Origin: an uncultured Muribaculaceae bacterium
GTDB lineage: Bacteria > Bacteroidota > Bacteroidia > Bacteroidales > Muribaculaceae
Assembly (NCBI GenBank): GCA_910578665.1
Contig: CAJTQU010000013.1
Coordinates: 1 to 59,271 of the forward strand
Direction of reading: 5' to 3'
DNA: 59,271 nt
Shown here: piece after piece, positions 1 to 8,385 of the stretch
How the letters are laid out: each line of letters opens with the position of its first letter
How positions within the stretch are numbered: position 1 is the first letter of the stretch
Made by a program: the position numbers and the translations under genes
Notes under the pieces: model-generated
The model's database searches: none
What the model was told of the DNA's origin: nothing
Seen by the model: the letters and a program-made list of their open reading frames with translations, nothing else

Positions 1-74
1 ATTGTGTATCAGTGCGATACAGCTATGCCTGCTCAAAAATTACCGAACTGTTGTATATAAGTAACTATACTTAT

Positions 75-1529
75 TTATGCAAGACGACGGAGAATGTCTA
101 CAAGCATATCCCAGAACTGCTGTACACTCGGAATATTGGCTTTCTCTCCGGGAGAGTGTATATCCTTAAGAGTAGGTCCGAAAGAAATCATGTCCATACC
201 AGGCATCTTGTCAAGGAAGATACCGCATTCCAAACCGGCATGCAGGGCTTCAACTCTCGGCTCTGATCCAAACAAGGTCTTAAAACTCTCTTCAGCAACC
301 TTGAGCACCTTGCTATCAGGATTAGGAGCCCAACCCACACTGGGATCATTAAATTCTACAAAACAACCGATATTCTCATACAGCGCTTTGATACGGTCTG
401 ATATTTCATCACGGCGAGAATCAACAGAAGATCTCTGATGTGTGGTTATCAGTATCTCCTCATCGTTTACTTTGCGCACACTGGCCAGGTTAGATGATGT
501 CTCCACCAGACCGGGCACTGCCAGACTCATGCCCTGCACGCCGTTAGGAGTGGCAAACAAGGTGGCAATAAGCGCATATGCTTCCGGCTCTGATATAACA
601 TTCGCAGGAGATTCAGCCGGCACGAGAGTGAATGTAAAATCTTCATTTTCTGCCAGACGGAACTCTGAATGTATAGTGTCTGAGAACTGAGCAGCATATG
701 CCTCAAGCTCTGCAGCTTTGTCAGCCGGAACACCGAATACGGCTGTGGCCTCGCGAGGAATAGCGTTAGGCAGACCGCCGCCGGCAACATCACTAAGCGC
801 CAGCCCGAACTGCTTCTGGCTTTCCCAGAGGAAACGTGCCAGTTGCTGGTTGGCATTGGCACGGCCTAAATGGATCTCCATGCCGGAGTGTCCGCCTTTC
901 AAACCTTTGATAGTAGCGCTATAATACTTATAATCAGAGGGCGCATCAGCAGTTGTATAAGGGAAATGGCACAATGTGGCCTGCGAACCGGCACAACCTA
1001 TAACAAGCTGTCCATGCTCCTCGCTATCCAGATTCAGCAGAATTTTACCGGTAATCATACCAGGCTCCAGACCATTGGCACCGATAAGTCCCTGCTCCTC
1101 GTCTACAGTAAGAAGGACTTCGATAGGTCCGTGCACCAGATCCTTGTCGAGCAACACGGCCATACCGGCTGCACACGCCATACCGTTGTCGGCACCCAGG
1201 GTTGTTCCATTGGCACGTACCCAGTCACCGTCCACAATAGTCTGGATAGGATCGTTCAAAAAATCAAATTCTACATCATTATTCTTTTCGGCAACCATAT
1301 CCTGGTGTCCCTGCAACACTATTGTAGGTGCATTCTCGTGTCCGGGAGTGGCAGGCTTGGTCATAACGACATTTCCCACCGCGTCGGTCTTGACCGGGAT
1401 ATTGTGCTTCTCAGCCCAGCCCACTAGGAATGCTTTCATCTTGTCAAGATGGTGCGTGGGACGCGGCACACGGGTTATCTCATCAAAACACTGCCAGAGC
1501 AGCGTAGGTTTTAAATCAGTGATTTTCAT
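75..1529 (-). CDS. pepD: Aminoacyl-histidine dipeptidase (PepD, M20 family), copy 1
   Basis: Cytosolic di-zinc dipeptidase that splits Xaa-His and other unblocked dipeptides. The 484-residue length matches the family. The M20 metal set is visible: His75 and Asp77 in LQGHQDMV, Asp114 in LGADNG, the catalytic pair Glu144-Glu145 in TVDEEQG, Asp168 in LNLDSEE, and a late His in KDIHSPGE. There is no signal peptide. The start overlaps the end of the muramidase gene by 14 bp, so the two are translationally linked. It is a diverged paralogue of the gene at 2397-3854 on the other side of the muramidase. Family assignment is firm; substrate preference is inferred. Confidence 0.95.
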   Translation of the reverse strand: MKITDLKPTLLWQCFDEITRVPRPTHHLDKMKAFLVGWAEKHNIPVKTDAVGNVVMTKPATPGHENAPTIVLQGHQDMVAEKNNDVEFDFLNDPIQTIVDGDWVRANGTTLGADNGMACAAGMAVLLDKDLVHGPIEVLLTVDEEQGLIGANGLEPGMITGKILLNLDSEEHGQLVIGCAGSQATLCHFPYTTADAPSDYKYYSATIKGLKGGHSGMEIHLGRANANQQLARFLWESQKQFGLALSDVAGGGLPNAIPREATAVFGVPADKAAELEAYAAQFSDTIHSEFRLAENEDFTFTLVPAESPANVISEPEAYALIATLFATPNGVQGMSLAVPGLVETSSNLASVRKVNDEEILITTHQRSSVDSRRDEISDRIKALYENIGCFVEFNDPSVGWAPNPDSKVLKVAEESFKTLFGSEPRVEALHAGLECGIFLDKMPGMDMISFGPTLKDIHSPGEKANIPSVQQFWDMLVDILRRLA

Positions 1530-2400
1530 GTGTTTCTGTGATTATTTCTTGCGATTCGGATTGTTCCGTTCCGCATGTTTCATTCTGTTTATATTTTGCA
1601 TATGCACGCGCCATACGGGTGTGATAGCCACGCGAAGCATAATTTGCGCCATTATATTTACGGGCAAACGCCCTCCAGTTCTTACAGCGCAAATCTTCTA
1701 GCATACCGGTGTTACTTATAAAGTTGGCAAAAAGTTGTAACTGCTCAAACTCGGAGTAGCACATACGGTCTACCAACTCCTGCACCGAAGCGCACCCACA
1801 CTGCTGGTAATTGAAGCCTCCTATCTGGAACATGCCCCAGAAAGTCCCCATATCAGCTTTCTCTCTATTAACCTTACGAGCGGCAATAAGCTGGCTCCAT
1901 TCTTTACGGCCATAGCTACTGGTTATGCCGGCTGGCACATGTGATGACGACGGAGCTTTCGCATTACTTGTGGCACGCGCCCTCCTATACATGGCACGGT
2001 CGAAATTCACAACCGGCACACCAGGAGCGTAAAAGCCCTGCAGAGAGGCTCCGGCCTCTATCCTGACCACAGCTTTTATAGCGGCCACCTCCACCCCGAG
2101 TTCTTGCGCTATCACCTGATAGTCAGAATCTGTCAGAGTTGTATACCGCGACAACGAGTCTTCACGTGCCATAAGCTCTCCTCTCTTGCGCCATGCGTAA
2201 CCAGAGATAAGACTGCCGTCAGGAGCTATCGTGTCATAGCGCAACTCTCCCCAGGGAAGAACCACGGTGTCAACACGGCAAACAGAAGCATCGGCAACAG
2301 GTATTGAAGACCCGGAGGCCTGCTGCAGCACCGCAGCAGCACCTCCGGCTGTTAAAATCGCGCACGACAGCACCATGGCGGCACTACGCATACGGCTCAT
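1516..2400 (-). CDS. Secreted N-acetylmuramidase-domain protein
   Basis: Predicted exported peptidoglycan hydrolase of 294 residues. An N-terminal hydrophobic stretch (about residues 7-25) looks like a signal peptide or anchor. From about residue 90 it resembles the DUF3380/N-acetylmuramidase domain found in phage-like lysins: the putative catalytic Glu115 in VVRIEAG, then a FDRAMYRRA segment, GTFWGMFQIGG, and the closing YNGANYASRGYHTRMARAY. The start codon overlaps the stop of the upstream PepD gene by 4 bp (ATGA) and its own end overlaps the next PepD, so all three are co-translated. The operon suggests release and then intracellular digestion of wall fragments or dietary peptides. No phage genes surround it, so it is likely a host enzyme. 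The domain call rests on remembered motifs. Confidence 0.75.
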   Translation of the reverse strand: MSRMRSAAMVLSCAILTAGGAAAVLQQASGSSIPVADASVCRVDTVVLPWGELRYDTIAPDGSLISGYAWRKRGELMAREDSLSRYTTLTDSDYQVIAQELGVEVAAIKAVVRIEAGASLQGFYAPGVPVVNFDRAMYRRARATSNAKAPSSSHVPAGITSSYGRKEWSQLIAARKVNREKADMGTFWGMFQIGGFNYQQCGCASVQELVDRMCYSEFEQLQLFANFISNTGMLEDLRCKNWRAFARKYNGANYASRGYHTRMARAYAKYKQNETCGTEQSESQEIITETHENH

Positions 2401-3854
2401 GCCTTGGCCACTTTCTCCAGAGTCAGTGCCAAATGACGCCAGAATTTCTCCACAGTCGGGATATTTAGCTGTTCGTCGGGTGAATGTACGCCTGTCATAG
2501 TGGGACCGAACGACACCATGTCAAGTCCCGGATTGTTCTGCAGGAACAGTCCGCATTCCAGTCCGGCATGGATAGCCTTGATGGCCGGCTTAACGCCAAA
2601 AAGCTCCTCGTAAGCCTCGGCAGAGAGCTTCATAATCGGGCTCTGCATGTTGGGAGCCCATCCTGGATAACCGTCTGAATGAGACACTTCGGCACCGGCA
2701 AGCAGGAAATGAGCCTCTACCTGGCCGGCAATATCATTCTTACGGCTCTCCACGCTCGAACGCTGCGATGTGGTTATCTTTATCTTGTCATCACCCTCCA
2801 TCTTGACAGCAGCAAGGTTGGTAGAGGTCTCTACAAGGCCGGGCAGGTCGCGGCTCATAGACATAACTCCGTGAGGAGCGCTGTAAAGAGCACGAACCAA
2901 AGCCAGAGAAGTTTCAGAATCTATGCAGTATTCCGGACGGTCTACAACCTCGAGAGTAAACTTGATCGAGGGTTCCACTCCCACATATTCATTGTTAATG
3001 TCAGCAACATACTTTTCAAGATCTGCCGCCACTTTATCCTTAAGGTCACCCTGTATTCCGAACACGGCATGAGCCTCGCGAGGTATGGCGTTACGCAAAT
3101 TGCCGCCGCAGAATTCGCTCACTGCTATCTCATGCTTGCGCGAGCAGTCAAACAGGAAACGGGCTATCAGTTTATTGGCGTTCGCACGGCCAGTGTGGAT
3201 GTCACCGCCTGAATGGCCGCCCAACAGACCGGACACACTCACTTTCATATAATGGAAATGTTCGGGTGCTACCGAACGGCGATAAGTAAAGACCGCGGTA
3301 GTGTCGATACCGCCCGCACAACCTACAAAGATTTCGCCATCATCTTCTGAGTCAAGATTGATCAGTATCTTACCGTGGATCATATCCTCGCCGAGGTTGA
3401 TAGCACCTTCAAGACCGATTTCCTCATTGATGGTAAAGAGGCATTCTATCGGACCGTGAACCAGGTCGGGATCAATAAGGGCGGCCAGACAGCCAGCCAT
3501 ACCGATACCGTTGTCCGCGCCCAGAGTAGTGCCGCGTGCCTTAACCCAGTCACCGTCAATATAAGTCTTAATGGGGTCTTTCAGGAAGTCATGCTCAACA
3601 TCATTGTTCTTCTCGGCTACCATATCCATATGTGCCTGCAGTATGACTACGGGAGCATTTTCGCATCCGGGCGTAGCCGGCTTCGTCATAACGACATTAC
3701 CCACCTTGTCTGTCTTGGCCTGGATACCGTGGTCATCGGCAAATTTGAGCAAATAGGCCCTGATCTGCTCCTCGTGGCAAGAGGGACGGGGCACTTTTGT
3801 GATTTCATCGAAGCATTGCCAAATCAATGCCGGTTTAAGGTCTTTTACTTCCAT
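2397..3854 (-). CDS. pepD: Aminoacyl-histidine dipeptidase (PepD, M20 family), copy 2
   Basis: First gene of the three-gene minus-strand operon. It is 485 residues, with the same M20 architecture as the copy at 75-1529: HMDMVAEKNND near residue 75, LGADNGIG near 114, INEEIGLEGA near 144, LDSEDDG near 168 and GVHSPDEQ near the end. The two paralogues begin almost identically but differ at many positions, so this is an old duplication and not a recent one. A TATCTTTG promoter element lies about 75 bp upstream. No export signal is present, so it should act on peptides in the cytosol. Confidence 0.95.
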   Translation of the reverse strand: MEVKDLKPALIWQCFDEITKVPRPSCHEEQIRAYLLKFADDHGIQAKTDKVGNVVMTKPATPGCENAPVVILQAHMDMVAEKNNDVEHDFLKDPIKTYIDGDWVKARGTTLGADNGIGMAGCLAALIDPDLVHGPIECLFTINEEIGLEGAINLGEDMIHGKILINLDSEDDGEIFVGCAGGIDTTAVFTYRRSVAPEHFHYMKVSVSGLLGGHSGGDIHTGRANANKLIARFLFDCSRKHEIAVSEFCGGNLRNAIPREAHAVFGIQGDLKDKVAADLEKYVADINNEYVGVEPSIKFTLEVVDRPEYCIDSETSLALVRALYSAPHGVMSMSRDLPGLVETSTNLAAVKMEGDDKIKITTSQRSSVESRKNDIAGQVEAHFLLAGAEVSHSDGYPGWAPNMQSPIMKLSAEAYEELFGVKPAIKAIHAGLECGLFLQNNPGLDMVSFGPTMTGVHSPDEQLNIPTVEKFWRHLALTLEKVAKA

Positions 3855-3925
3855 AAGTATGTCAAAAATTATAAATTATTTACATTTGTCAGCACCTGCG
3901 TCTATGCAGGATAGATTTTAATTCA

Positions 3926-3956
3926 CAAAGATAAGCATTTTTAGCCGAGACGCAAA
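3926..3956 (-). promoter_or_regulatory. Promoter of the pepD-muramidase-pepD operon
   Basis: Minus-strand TATCTTTG (3926-3933) fits the Bacteroidota -7 consensus TAnnTTTG. A TTTG (3953-3956) stands 19 bp upstream as the -33 element. Transcription would begin near 3920, leaving a leader of about 65 nt. Confidence 0.6.
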
Positions 3957-4007
3957 AACTTTTGATGAAAAAATCATCATGCCGGCCTGTATATTGGAAA
4001 TTTTGAG

Positions 4008-4016
4008 TAATTTTGC
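4008..4016 (+). promoter_or_regulatory. -7 promoter element of the OmpH-like gene
   Basis: TAATTTTGC matches the Bacteroidota -7 element. Predicted start of transcription is near 4022, about 58 nt before the chosen ATG at 4080. Confidence 0.65.
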
Positions 4017-4079
4017 ACTATCAATGCTATGCCGTGGTCGAATACCCGGCTTCATATTTTTTTTAACGAAGCATACCAA

Positions 4080-4694
4080 ATGAAAAAATTTTTCACCACA
4101 CTCTCAGGCCTCGCCCTGATATTGGGCATGACATTAGGCTCCACTGCCTGCAACAACACTCAGGACGGCAATGACAAGCAGCATACAAAGACAACTGCAA
4201 AAGCAAAACAAGGCAAGGAGCAAGCAACGCTGCCAAATTATCGCTATGTAGACTCTGACTCACTGCTACAAAAATATAATCTGGCCAAAGATTACAACGA
4301 GGAAATGCTGCGTCTGCAAAACACGTATGAAAATACGGCACGCCAGCGCCAGTCTGCCATCGAAGGTCTGGCCGGACAATACCAGCAGAAAATGCAGAAC
4401 AACGGCTATATGAACGAAGCTGCATACAACGCCGATATGAAAACCCTGCAACAGCGCCAGCAGGCTGCCCAGAACGAACTGGGACAGATGCAGATAAACA
4501 TGCAGAACCAGGCCATGGAAGCGCAAAAAATCGTGAATGACTCCATAATGTCCTACATAAAGGAGTACAATGAGTCGCACCATTATGACGCAATATTCAT
4601 GAAAGCGGCCACGCTCTATATAAACCCCGACTTAGACATTACCGATGAAATAATCGAGGGTCTCAACGCCCGTTACAATAAGGTCAAGAAATAA
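4080..4694 (+). CDS. OmpH/Skp-family lipoprotein
   Basis: Predicted periplasmic coiled-coil chaperone related to Skp/OmpH, which holds unfolded outer-membrane proteins. I chose the ATG at 4080 over the in-frame ATG at 4029 because it opens directly on a lipoprotein signal (MKKFFTTLSGLALILG...STAC). The mature part is Gln/Ala/Asn-rich and strongly helical (about residues 60-150), with YVDSDSLLQKYNLAKDY at its start, as in other OmpH proteins. The C-terminal end YINPDLDITDEIIEGLNARY is the usual closing strand and helix. A lipid anchor on an OmpH-like protein is common in Bacteroidales. It has its own promoter and a hairpin after the stop. Confidence 0.8.
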   Translation: MKKFFTTLSGLALILGMTLGSTACNNTQDGNDKQHTKTTAKAKQGKEQATLPNYRYVDSDSLLQKYNLAKDYNEEMLRLQNTYENTARQRQSAIEGLAGQYQQKMQNNGYMNEAAYNADMKTLQQRQQAAQNELGQMQINMQNQAMEAQKIVNDSIMSYIKEYNESHHYDAIFMKAATLYINPDLDITDEIIEGLNARYNKVKK

Positions 4695-4715
4695 ATATTG
4701 TTTCTTCACAATAAG

Positions 4716-4748
4716 TGGGCTACGCAAAACCGCGCGGCCCTCTTTTTG
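4716..4748 (+). terminator. Probable intrinsic terminator after the OmpH-like gene
   Basis: GGGC (4717-4720) pairs with GCCC (4737-4740), with further CGC/GCG pairing inside, followed by TCTTTTTG. The stem is short but the T run is clear. Confidence 0.5.
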
Positions 4749-4781
4749 TTAATTATAAGTGAGGGGACATTCATTTTTTAG

Positions 4782-4790
4782 TAATTTTGC
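4782..4790 (+). promoter_or_regulatory. -7 promoter element of hflX
   Basis: TAATTTTGC ends only 5 bp before the ATG at 4795. Transcription from it would start at or beside the start codon. No convincing -33 TTTG is found at the usual distance. Confidence 0.5.
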
Positions 4791-4794
4791 ATTC

Positions 4795-6027
4795 ATGATC
4801 GAAGACAACATCATAAGCACCGAGGCCAACGAGAAGACAGTGCTGGTAGGCCTGATCACACAGCGCCAGAGTGAGCAAAAGACACTGGAATATCTCGACG
4901 AGCTTGCTTTTCTGGCAGAAACAGCAGGAGCAGTACCCGTCAAGACGTTCCTCCAGAAACTCGAATATCCGAATCCGCGCACTTATGTCGGTTCCGGCAA
5001 GCTGGAAGAGATACGCGAATATGTAGAGAACGAAGACATCGGCATGGTAATTTTTGACGATGATCTGTCGACAAAGCAGGTGACCAATATCGAACGAGAA
5101 CTAAAAGTGAAAATTCTGGACCGTACAAGCCTGATTCTCGATATATTCGCCCGTAGGGCACAGACTGCAACCGCGCGCACCCAGGTGGAACTGGCCCAGT
5201 ACCAGTACTTGCTGCCCAGGCTCACACGCATGTGGACGCACCTCGAACGCCAGCGCGGCGGTATAGGCATGCGCGGCCCGGGCGAGACACAGATAGAGAC
5301 TGACCGGCGTATTATCCTGGATAAAATTTCACGCCTTAAAGAGGAATTACGCCATATCGACAGGCAGAAATCCATACAGCGCAAAAACAGAGGCAAGCTA
5401 ACACGCGTGGCCCTGGTAGGCTACACCAATGTGGGGAAATCCACCATTATGAACCTGCTGAGCAAAAGCGATGTTTTTGCTGAAAACAAGCTGTTTGCCA
5501 CTCTTGACACCACCGTGCGCAAAGTGATAATCGACAATCTGCCGTTCCTGCTCACCGATACTGTAGGATTCATCAGAAAGCTGCCCACCCACCTGGTAGA
5601 CAGTTTCAAATCAACTCTTGACGAAGTGCGTGAGTCCGACCTGCTACTACATGTGGTAGACGTGAGCCATCCGCAGTTTGAAGAACAGATAGAAGTAGTC
5701 AACCGCACCCTTAACGAAGTCTGCGGTGCGGCAGAAAAGCCTATGATCATGGTCTTCAACAAGATTGATGCCTTTTCATATACGCCAAAAGATGATGATG
5801 ACCTCACGCCACGCACACGCGAGAACATCCCTCTGGAAGAATTTGAAAAAACGTGGATGGCGCGCACATCAGGCAATGCAGTATTCATTTCCGCCCGTGA
5901 ACGAACCAATATAGACACACTCAAACAAATCCTATACGAAAAGGCTCGCGAGATACATGCCCAGCGATTCCCGTATAATGATTACCTGTTTCAGAAATAC
6001 GATGACCTCGAACATGCAGAATCCTGA
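4795..6027 (+). CDS. hflX: GTPase HflX
   Basis: Ribosome-associated GTPase that binds the 50S subunit and splits stalled or stress-inactivated ribosomes. It is about 410 residues from ATG 4795. The N-terminal HflX domain carries the glycine-rich RGGIGMRGPGETQIE segment. The GTPase core has G1 GYTNVGKST, G3 DTVGFIRKLP and G4 NKID. An in-frame ATG at 4759 lies upstream of the -7 element, so it would not be in the transcript, which favours 4795. The 3' end overlaps the DUF4954 gene by 14 bp, so the two are probably translationally coupled. Confidence 0.93.
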   Translation: MIEDNIISTEANEKTVLVGLITQRQSEQKTLEYLDELAFLAETAGAVPVKTFLQKLEYPNPRTYVGSGKLEEIREYVENEDIGMVIFDDDLSTKQVTNIERELKVKILDRTSLILDIFARRAQTATARTQVELAQYQYLLPRLTRMWTHLERQRGGIGMRGPGETQIETDRRIILDKISRLKEELRHIDRQKSIQRKNRGKLTRVALVGYTNVGKSTIMNLLSKSDVFAENKLFATLDTTVRKVIIDNLPFLLTDTVGFIRKLPTHLVDSFKSTLDEVRESDLLLHVVDVSHPQFEEQIEVVNRTLNEVCGAAEKPMIMVFNKIDAFSYTPKDDDDLTPRTRENIPLEEFEKTWMARTSGNAVFISARERTNIDTLKQILYEKAREIHAQRFPYNDYLFQKYDDLEHAES

Positions 6028-7774
6028 CCGAATACAACTTACAATGGAGCAGGCCGCGCTGCTCGAACGTCATGGCTGCACATGCCCTGACTGGAACCGT
6101 GTGCGCATCTCCCCTGATACCGATCTGCGCCTGATACGTTTCTGCCGTTTCTACGGTGACGTAAGTATAGGCTCCCTTTTACGTGGTGCTGAAGCTTCCG
6201 AGGGTCTGTATAACGCCGTCATTGCCGATTGCAATATAGGAGACAATGTCTATATAAACAATGTCGGAGGCCGCTTGTACGGACTTAATATAGGCAGCAG
6301 GGTCAGAATAGACAATGTGGGACGTATAGAGGCAGAACCCGGCGCATCATTCGGTATCGGTACCGAAGTATCGGCACTTGATGAAACTGGCTCCAGACAT
6401 GTGGCTATATTTCCCGGTATAACCTCTCAGATTGCTACACTGGCGGCCCACAGGCCTCGTTGGGCGGAACAGACCCTGGCCGGCATTATAGAACCGTTAT
6501 TGGACAAAATTCCGGTACTTACTATCGGTGACGGTGCCGTAATCTGCGATACGCGACGCATACACAATGTCTGCATAGGCAACGGAGTGGTCATTAACGG
6601 GGCTTCTAATCTGAAAGACGGAAGCATCATAAACAACTCCCACTCATCTCGCGGCTTTGCGTATATCGGTCAGGATGTGGATGCGGAACACTTCATCATT
6701 GAAGACGCCTGTGTCGATTCCGGGGTGCTCCTGCGTAATTGTTATGTGGGACAAGGAGTGCAGCTTGAAAAACGCTTCACAGCACATGACTCACTGTTTT
6801 TTGCAAACTCCTCATGCGAATGCGGCGAAGCCTGCGCGATATTAGCCGGACCGTACACCGTGACCATGCATAAGTCATCGTTGCTCATAGGGGGGCAATA
6901 TTCCTTTTTCAATGCCGGTTCGGGCACTAACTCGTCTAACCACAAATACAAACTCGGCCCCGTGCATTGGGGTATGATGCACCGGGGGGTAAAAACATCT
7001 TCCGACGCATATATAATGTGGGGCGGCAGCATAGGAGCTTTCTCTCTGTTAATGGGAAGCCACAAGCAGCATCCGGACACATCATTATTCCCGTTCTCAT
7101 ATTTATTCGGCACCCCGGACGGTGCCACTGTGGCAGCGCCTGCCCTCATGCTCAAAAGCTGCGGACTGATGCGTGACCAGATGAAATGGCCCAAACGAGA
7201 CAGGCGTGTAAAGGCCCGTCTGCCGTTGCATGACAATATACACTTTGAAGTGCTCAACCCTGTCACAGTAGAGGCGATGATAAAGGCAATCCCGGTATTG
7301 GATGAAATATCGTCAGCTGAATGTGGTACTGACGGATTCTGCCGCTACAACGGAATATTGATAAAACCAAAATCTGCAAAACGCGCCATAGAGTTATATA
7401 GCTGCGCACTGGCAAAATACATCCTCGCCAAACAAGAAGAGAGAAAAACCGTTCTTCCGGAAATCACTGTCACCTCTCAGCCTGCCACCCAATATGAGTG
7501 GTATGACCTGGGAGGTCAGATACTGCCCTATGATGTTGTCTCAAAGGTTACAGAGGCATCAACATTGTCAGAAATCCAGAACTTGCTGGACAAAGCATTT
7601 GCCGAATATTCCGCCATGGAACTCGACTGGATCGATGCAGTATTCAGCCCGGAACTAATGGCACGACTGGGCAATCTTGAAGAGGCGTCAAGACGTCTGG
7701 ACGAACTTGTGGAACAAGACCGTAAAGACTATCTGTCCGCACTGTCTGACCATGCGTCCAAATTCTCTCTTTAA
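6014..7774 (+). CDS. DUF4954 family hexapeptide-repeat protein
   Basis: Large Bacteroidota-specific protein of unknown function, about 586 residues from ATG 6014. The N-terminus (MEQAALLERHGCTCPDWNRV) and the string of isoleucine- and glycine-rich turns (IGDNVYINNVGG, IGSRVRIDNVGR, IGNGVVINGASN) indicate a left-handed beta-helix like that of acyl- and nucleotidyl-transferases. The C-terminal third is helical. In-frame ATGs at 5957 and 6002 lie deeper inside hflX; 6014 gives the shortest natural overlap (14 bp), and ATG 6044 is also possible. A sugar-nucleotide or acyl-transfer role is only a guess from the fold. Confidence 0.75.
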   Translation: MQNPDRIQLTMEQAALLERHGCTCPDWNRVRISPDTDLRLIRFCRFYGDVSIGSLLRGAEASEGLYNAVIADCNIGDNVYINNVGGRLYGLNIGSRVRIDNVGRIEAEPGASFGIGTEVSALDETGSRHVAIFPGITSQIATLAAHRPRWAEQTLAGIIEPLLDKIPVLTIGDGAVICDTRRIHNVCIGNGVVINGASNLKDGSIINNSHSSRGFAYIGQDVDAEHFIIEDACVDSGVLLRNCYVGQGVQLEKRFTAHDSLFFANSSCECGEACAILAGPYTVTMHKSSLLIGGQYSFFNAGSGTNSSNHKYKLGPVHWGMMHRGVKTSSDAYIMWGGSIGAFSLLMGSHKQHPDTSLFPFSYLFGTPDGATVAAPALMLKSCGLMRDQMKWPKRDRRVKARLPLHDNIHFEVLNPVTVEAMIKAIPVLDEISSAECGTDGFCRYNGILIKPKSAKRAIELYSCALAKYILAKQEERKTVLPEITVTSQPATQYEWYDLGGQILPYDVVSKVTEASTLSEIQNLLDKAFAEYSAMELDWIDAVFSPELMARLGNLEEASRRLDELVEQDRKDYLSALSDHASKFSL

Positions 7775-7782
7775 ACCCACCC

Positions 7783-7837
7783 ATAACAAAGTAATCCCGA
7801 TGCAAGCATGCGACTTGCATCGGGATTACTTTGTTAT
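7783..7837. terminator. Bidirectional terminator with 24-bp perfect stem
   Basis: Left arm 7783-7806 and right arm 7814-7837 are perfect reverse complements around a 7-nt loop. It sits between the converging DUF4954 gene and the SPOR lipoprotein gene, with A/T-rich ends on both sides suited to stopping transcription from both directions. Confidence 0.85.
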
Positions 7838-7852
7838 ATAAAAATGATTACA

Positions 7853-8377
7853 CTAACGGCGCGGCATAATGGCTACGGGTTCACGCATACCCACAATTCC
7901 GTTAGGATTTTCTCTAATATACCGGCGTGCCTCCGTAGCCACCCGGTCAAGCGAATCGCTACGCATGGCTACGACATAATATGATGGCTTGCCTCCGCTA
8001 CGGAACACCACGCTGTGCCAGCCCTTAGCCACAAGATTATCGGCATGCGCCTTGGCATTAGTAAGCATTGTGTACATCCCTACAGCCAGATTATAACGCA
8101 AAGGATCAGCACGACGCCCCGAATCCAGAGACTGAGGCGAATACTGCCACATAAGGGGCAGTGTCCTGGCTCTTATGCTGTCATCGCCTGCATGCACGAA
8201 AGGAGGCTGCTCCTCTTCCAGCATCATGGCGTACTCAGCGTCATCAAGATTCTCTCTTGCTTTCTGCTGCGCCAGCTCGTAAGCAAGACGGTAATTTTTC
8301 TCTGTAGGCTTACAGCATGCCAGAGATATCAATGCGGCAACAGCCGTGATGCAGGCACAAATCCTGGTATATTTCAT
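7853..8377 (-). CDS. SPOR-domain lipoprotein
   Basis: Predicted lipoprotein of 174 residues. The signal MKYTRICACITAVAALISLAC ends in a lipobox with Cys21. The C-terminal half (about residues 90-165) reads like a SPOR domain: YNLAVGMYTMLTNAKAHADNL, then GWHSVVFRSGG, then YYVVAMRSDSLDRVATEARRYI. SPOR domains bind denuded glycan strands at division septa. The gene starts 8 bp after the amylase stop on the same strand, so it is probably co-transcribed, but a functional link to starch is not evident. Confidence 0.75.
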   Translation of the reverse strand: MKYTRICACITAVAALISLACCKPTEKNYRLAYELAQQKARENLDDAEYAMMLEEEQPPFVHAGDDSIRARTLPLMWQYSPQSLDSGRRADPLRYNLAVGMYTMLTNAKAHADNLVAKGWHSVVFRSGGKPSYYVVAMRSDSLDRVATEARRYIRENPNGIVGMREPVAIMPRR

Positions 8378-8385
8378 GTGATAAT

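Noticed and set aside
57..74. Small hairpin ATAAGTA/TACTTAT after the first pepD gene
   Set aside because: The stem is short and AT-only with no T run after it on the minus strand, so I do not call it a terminator.
1516..2400. Phage lysin or prophage remnant
   Set aside because: The muramidase has a signal-like N-terminus and sits in an operon of metabolic enzymes with no phage genes nearby.
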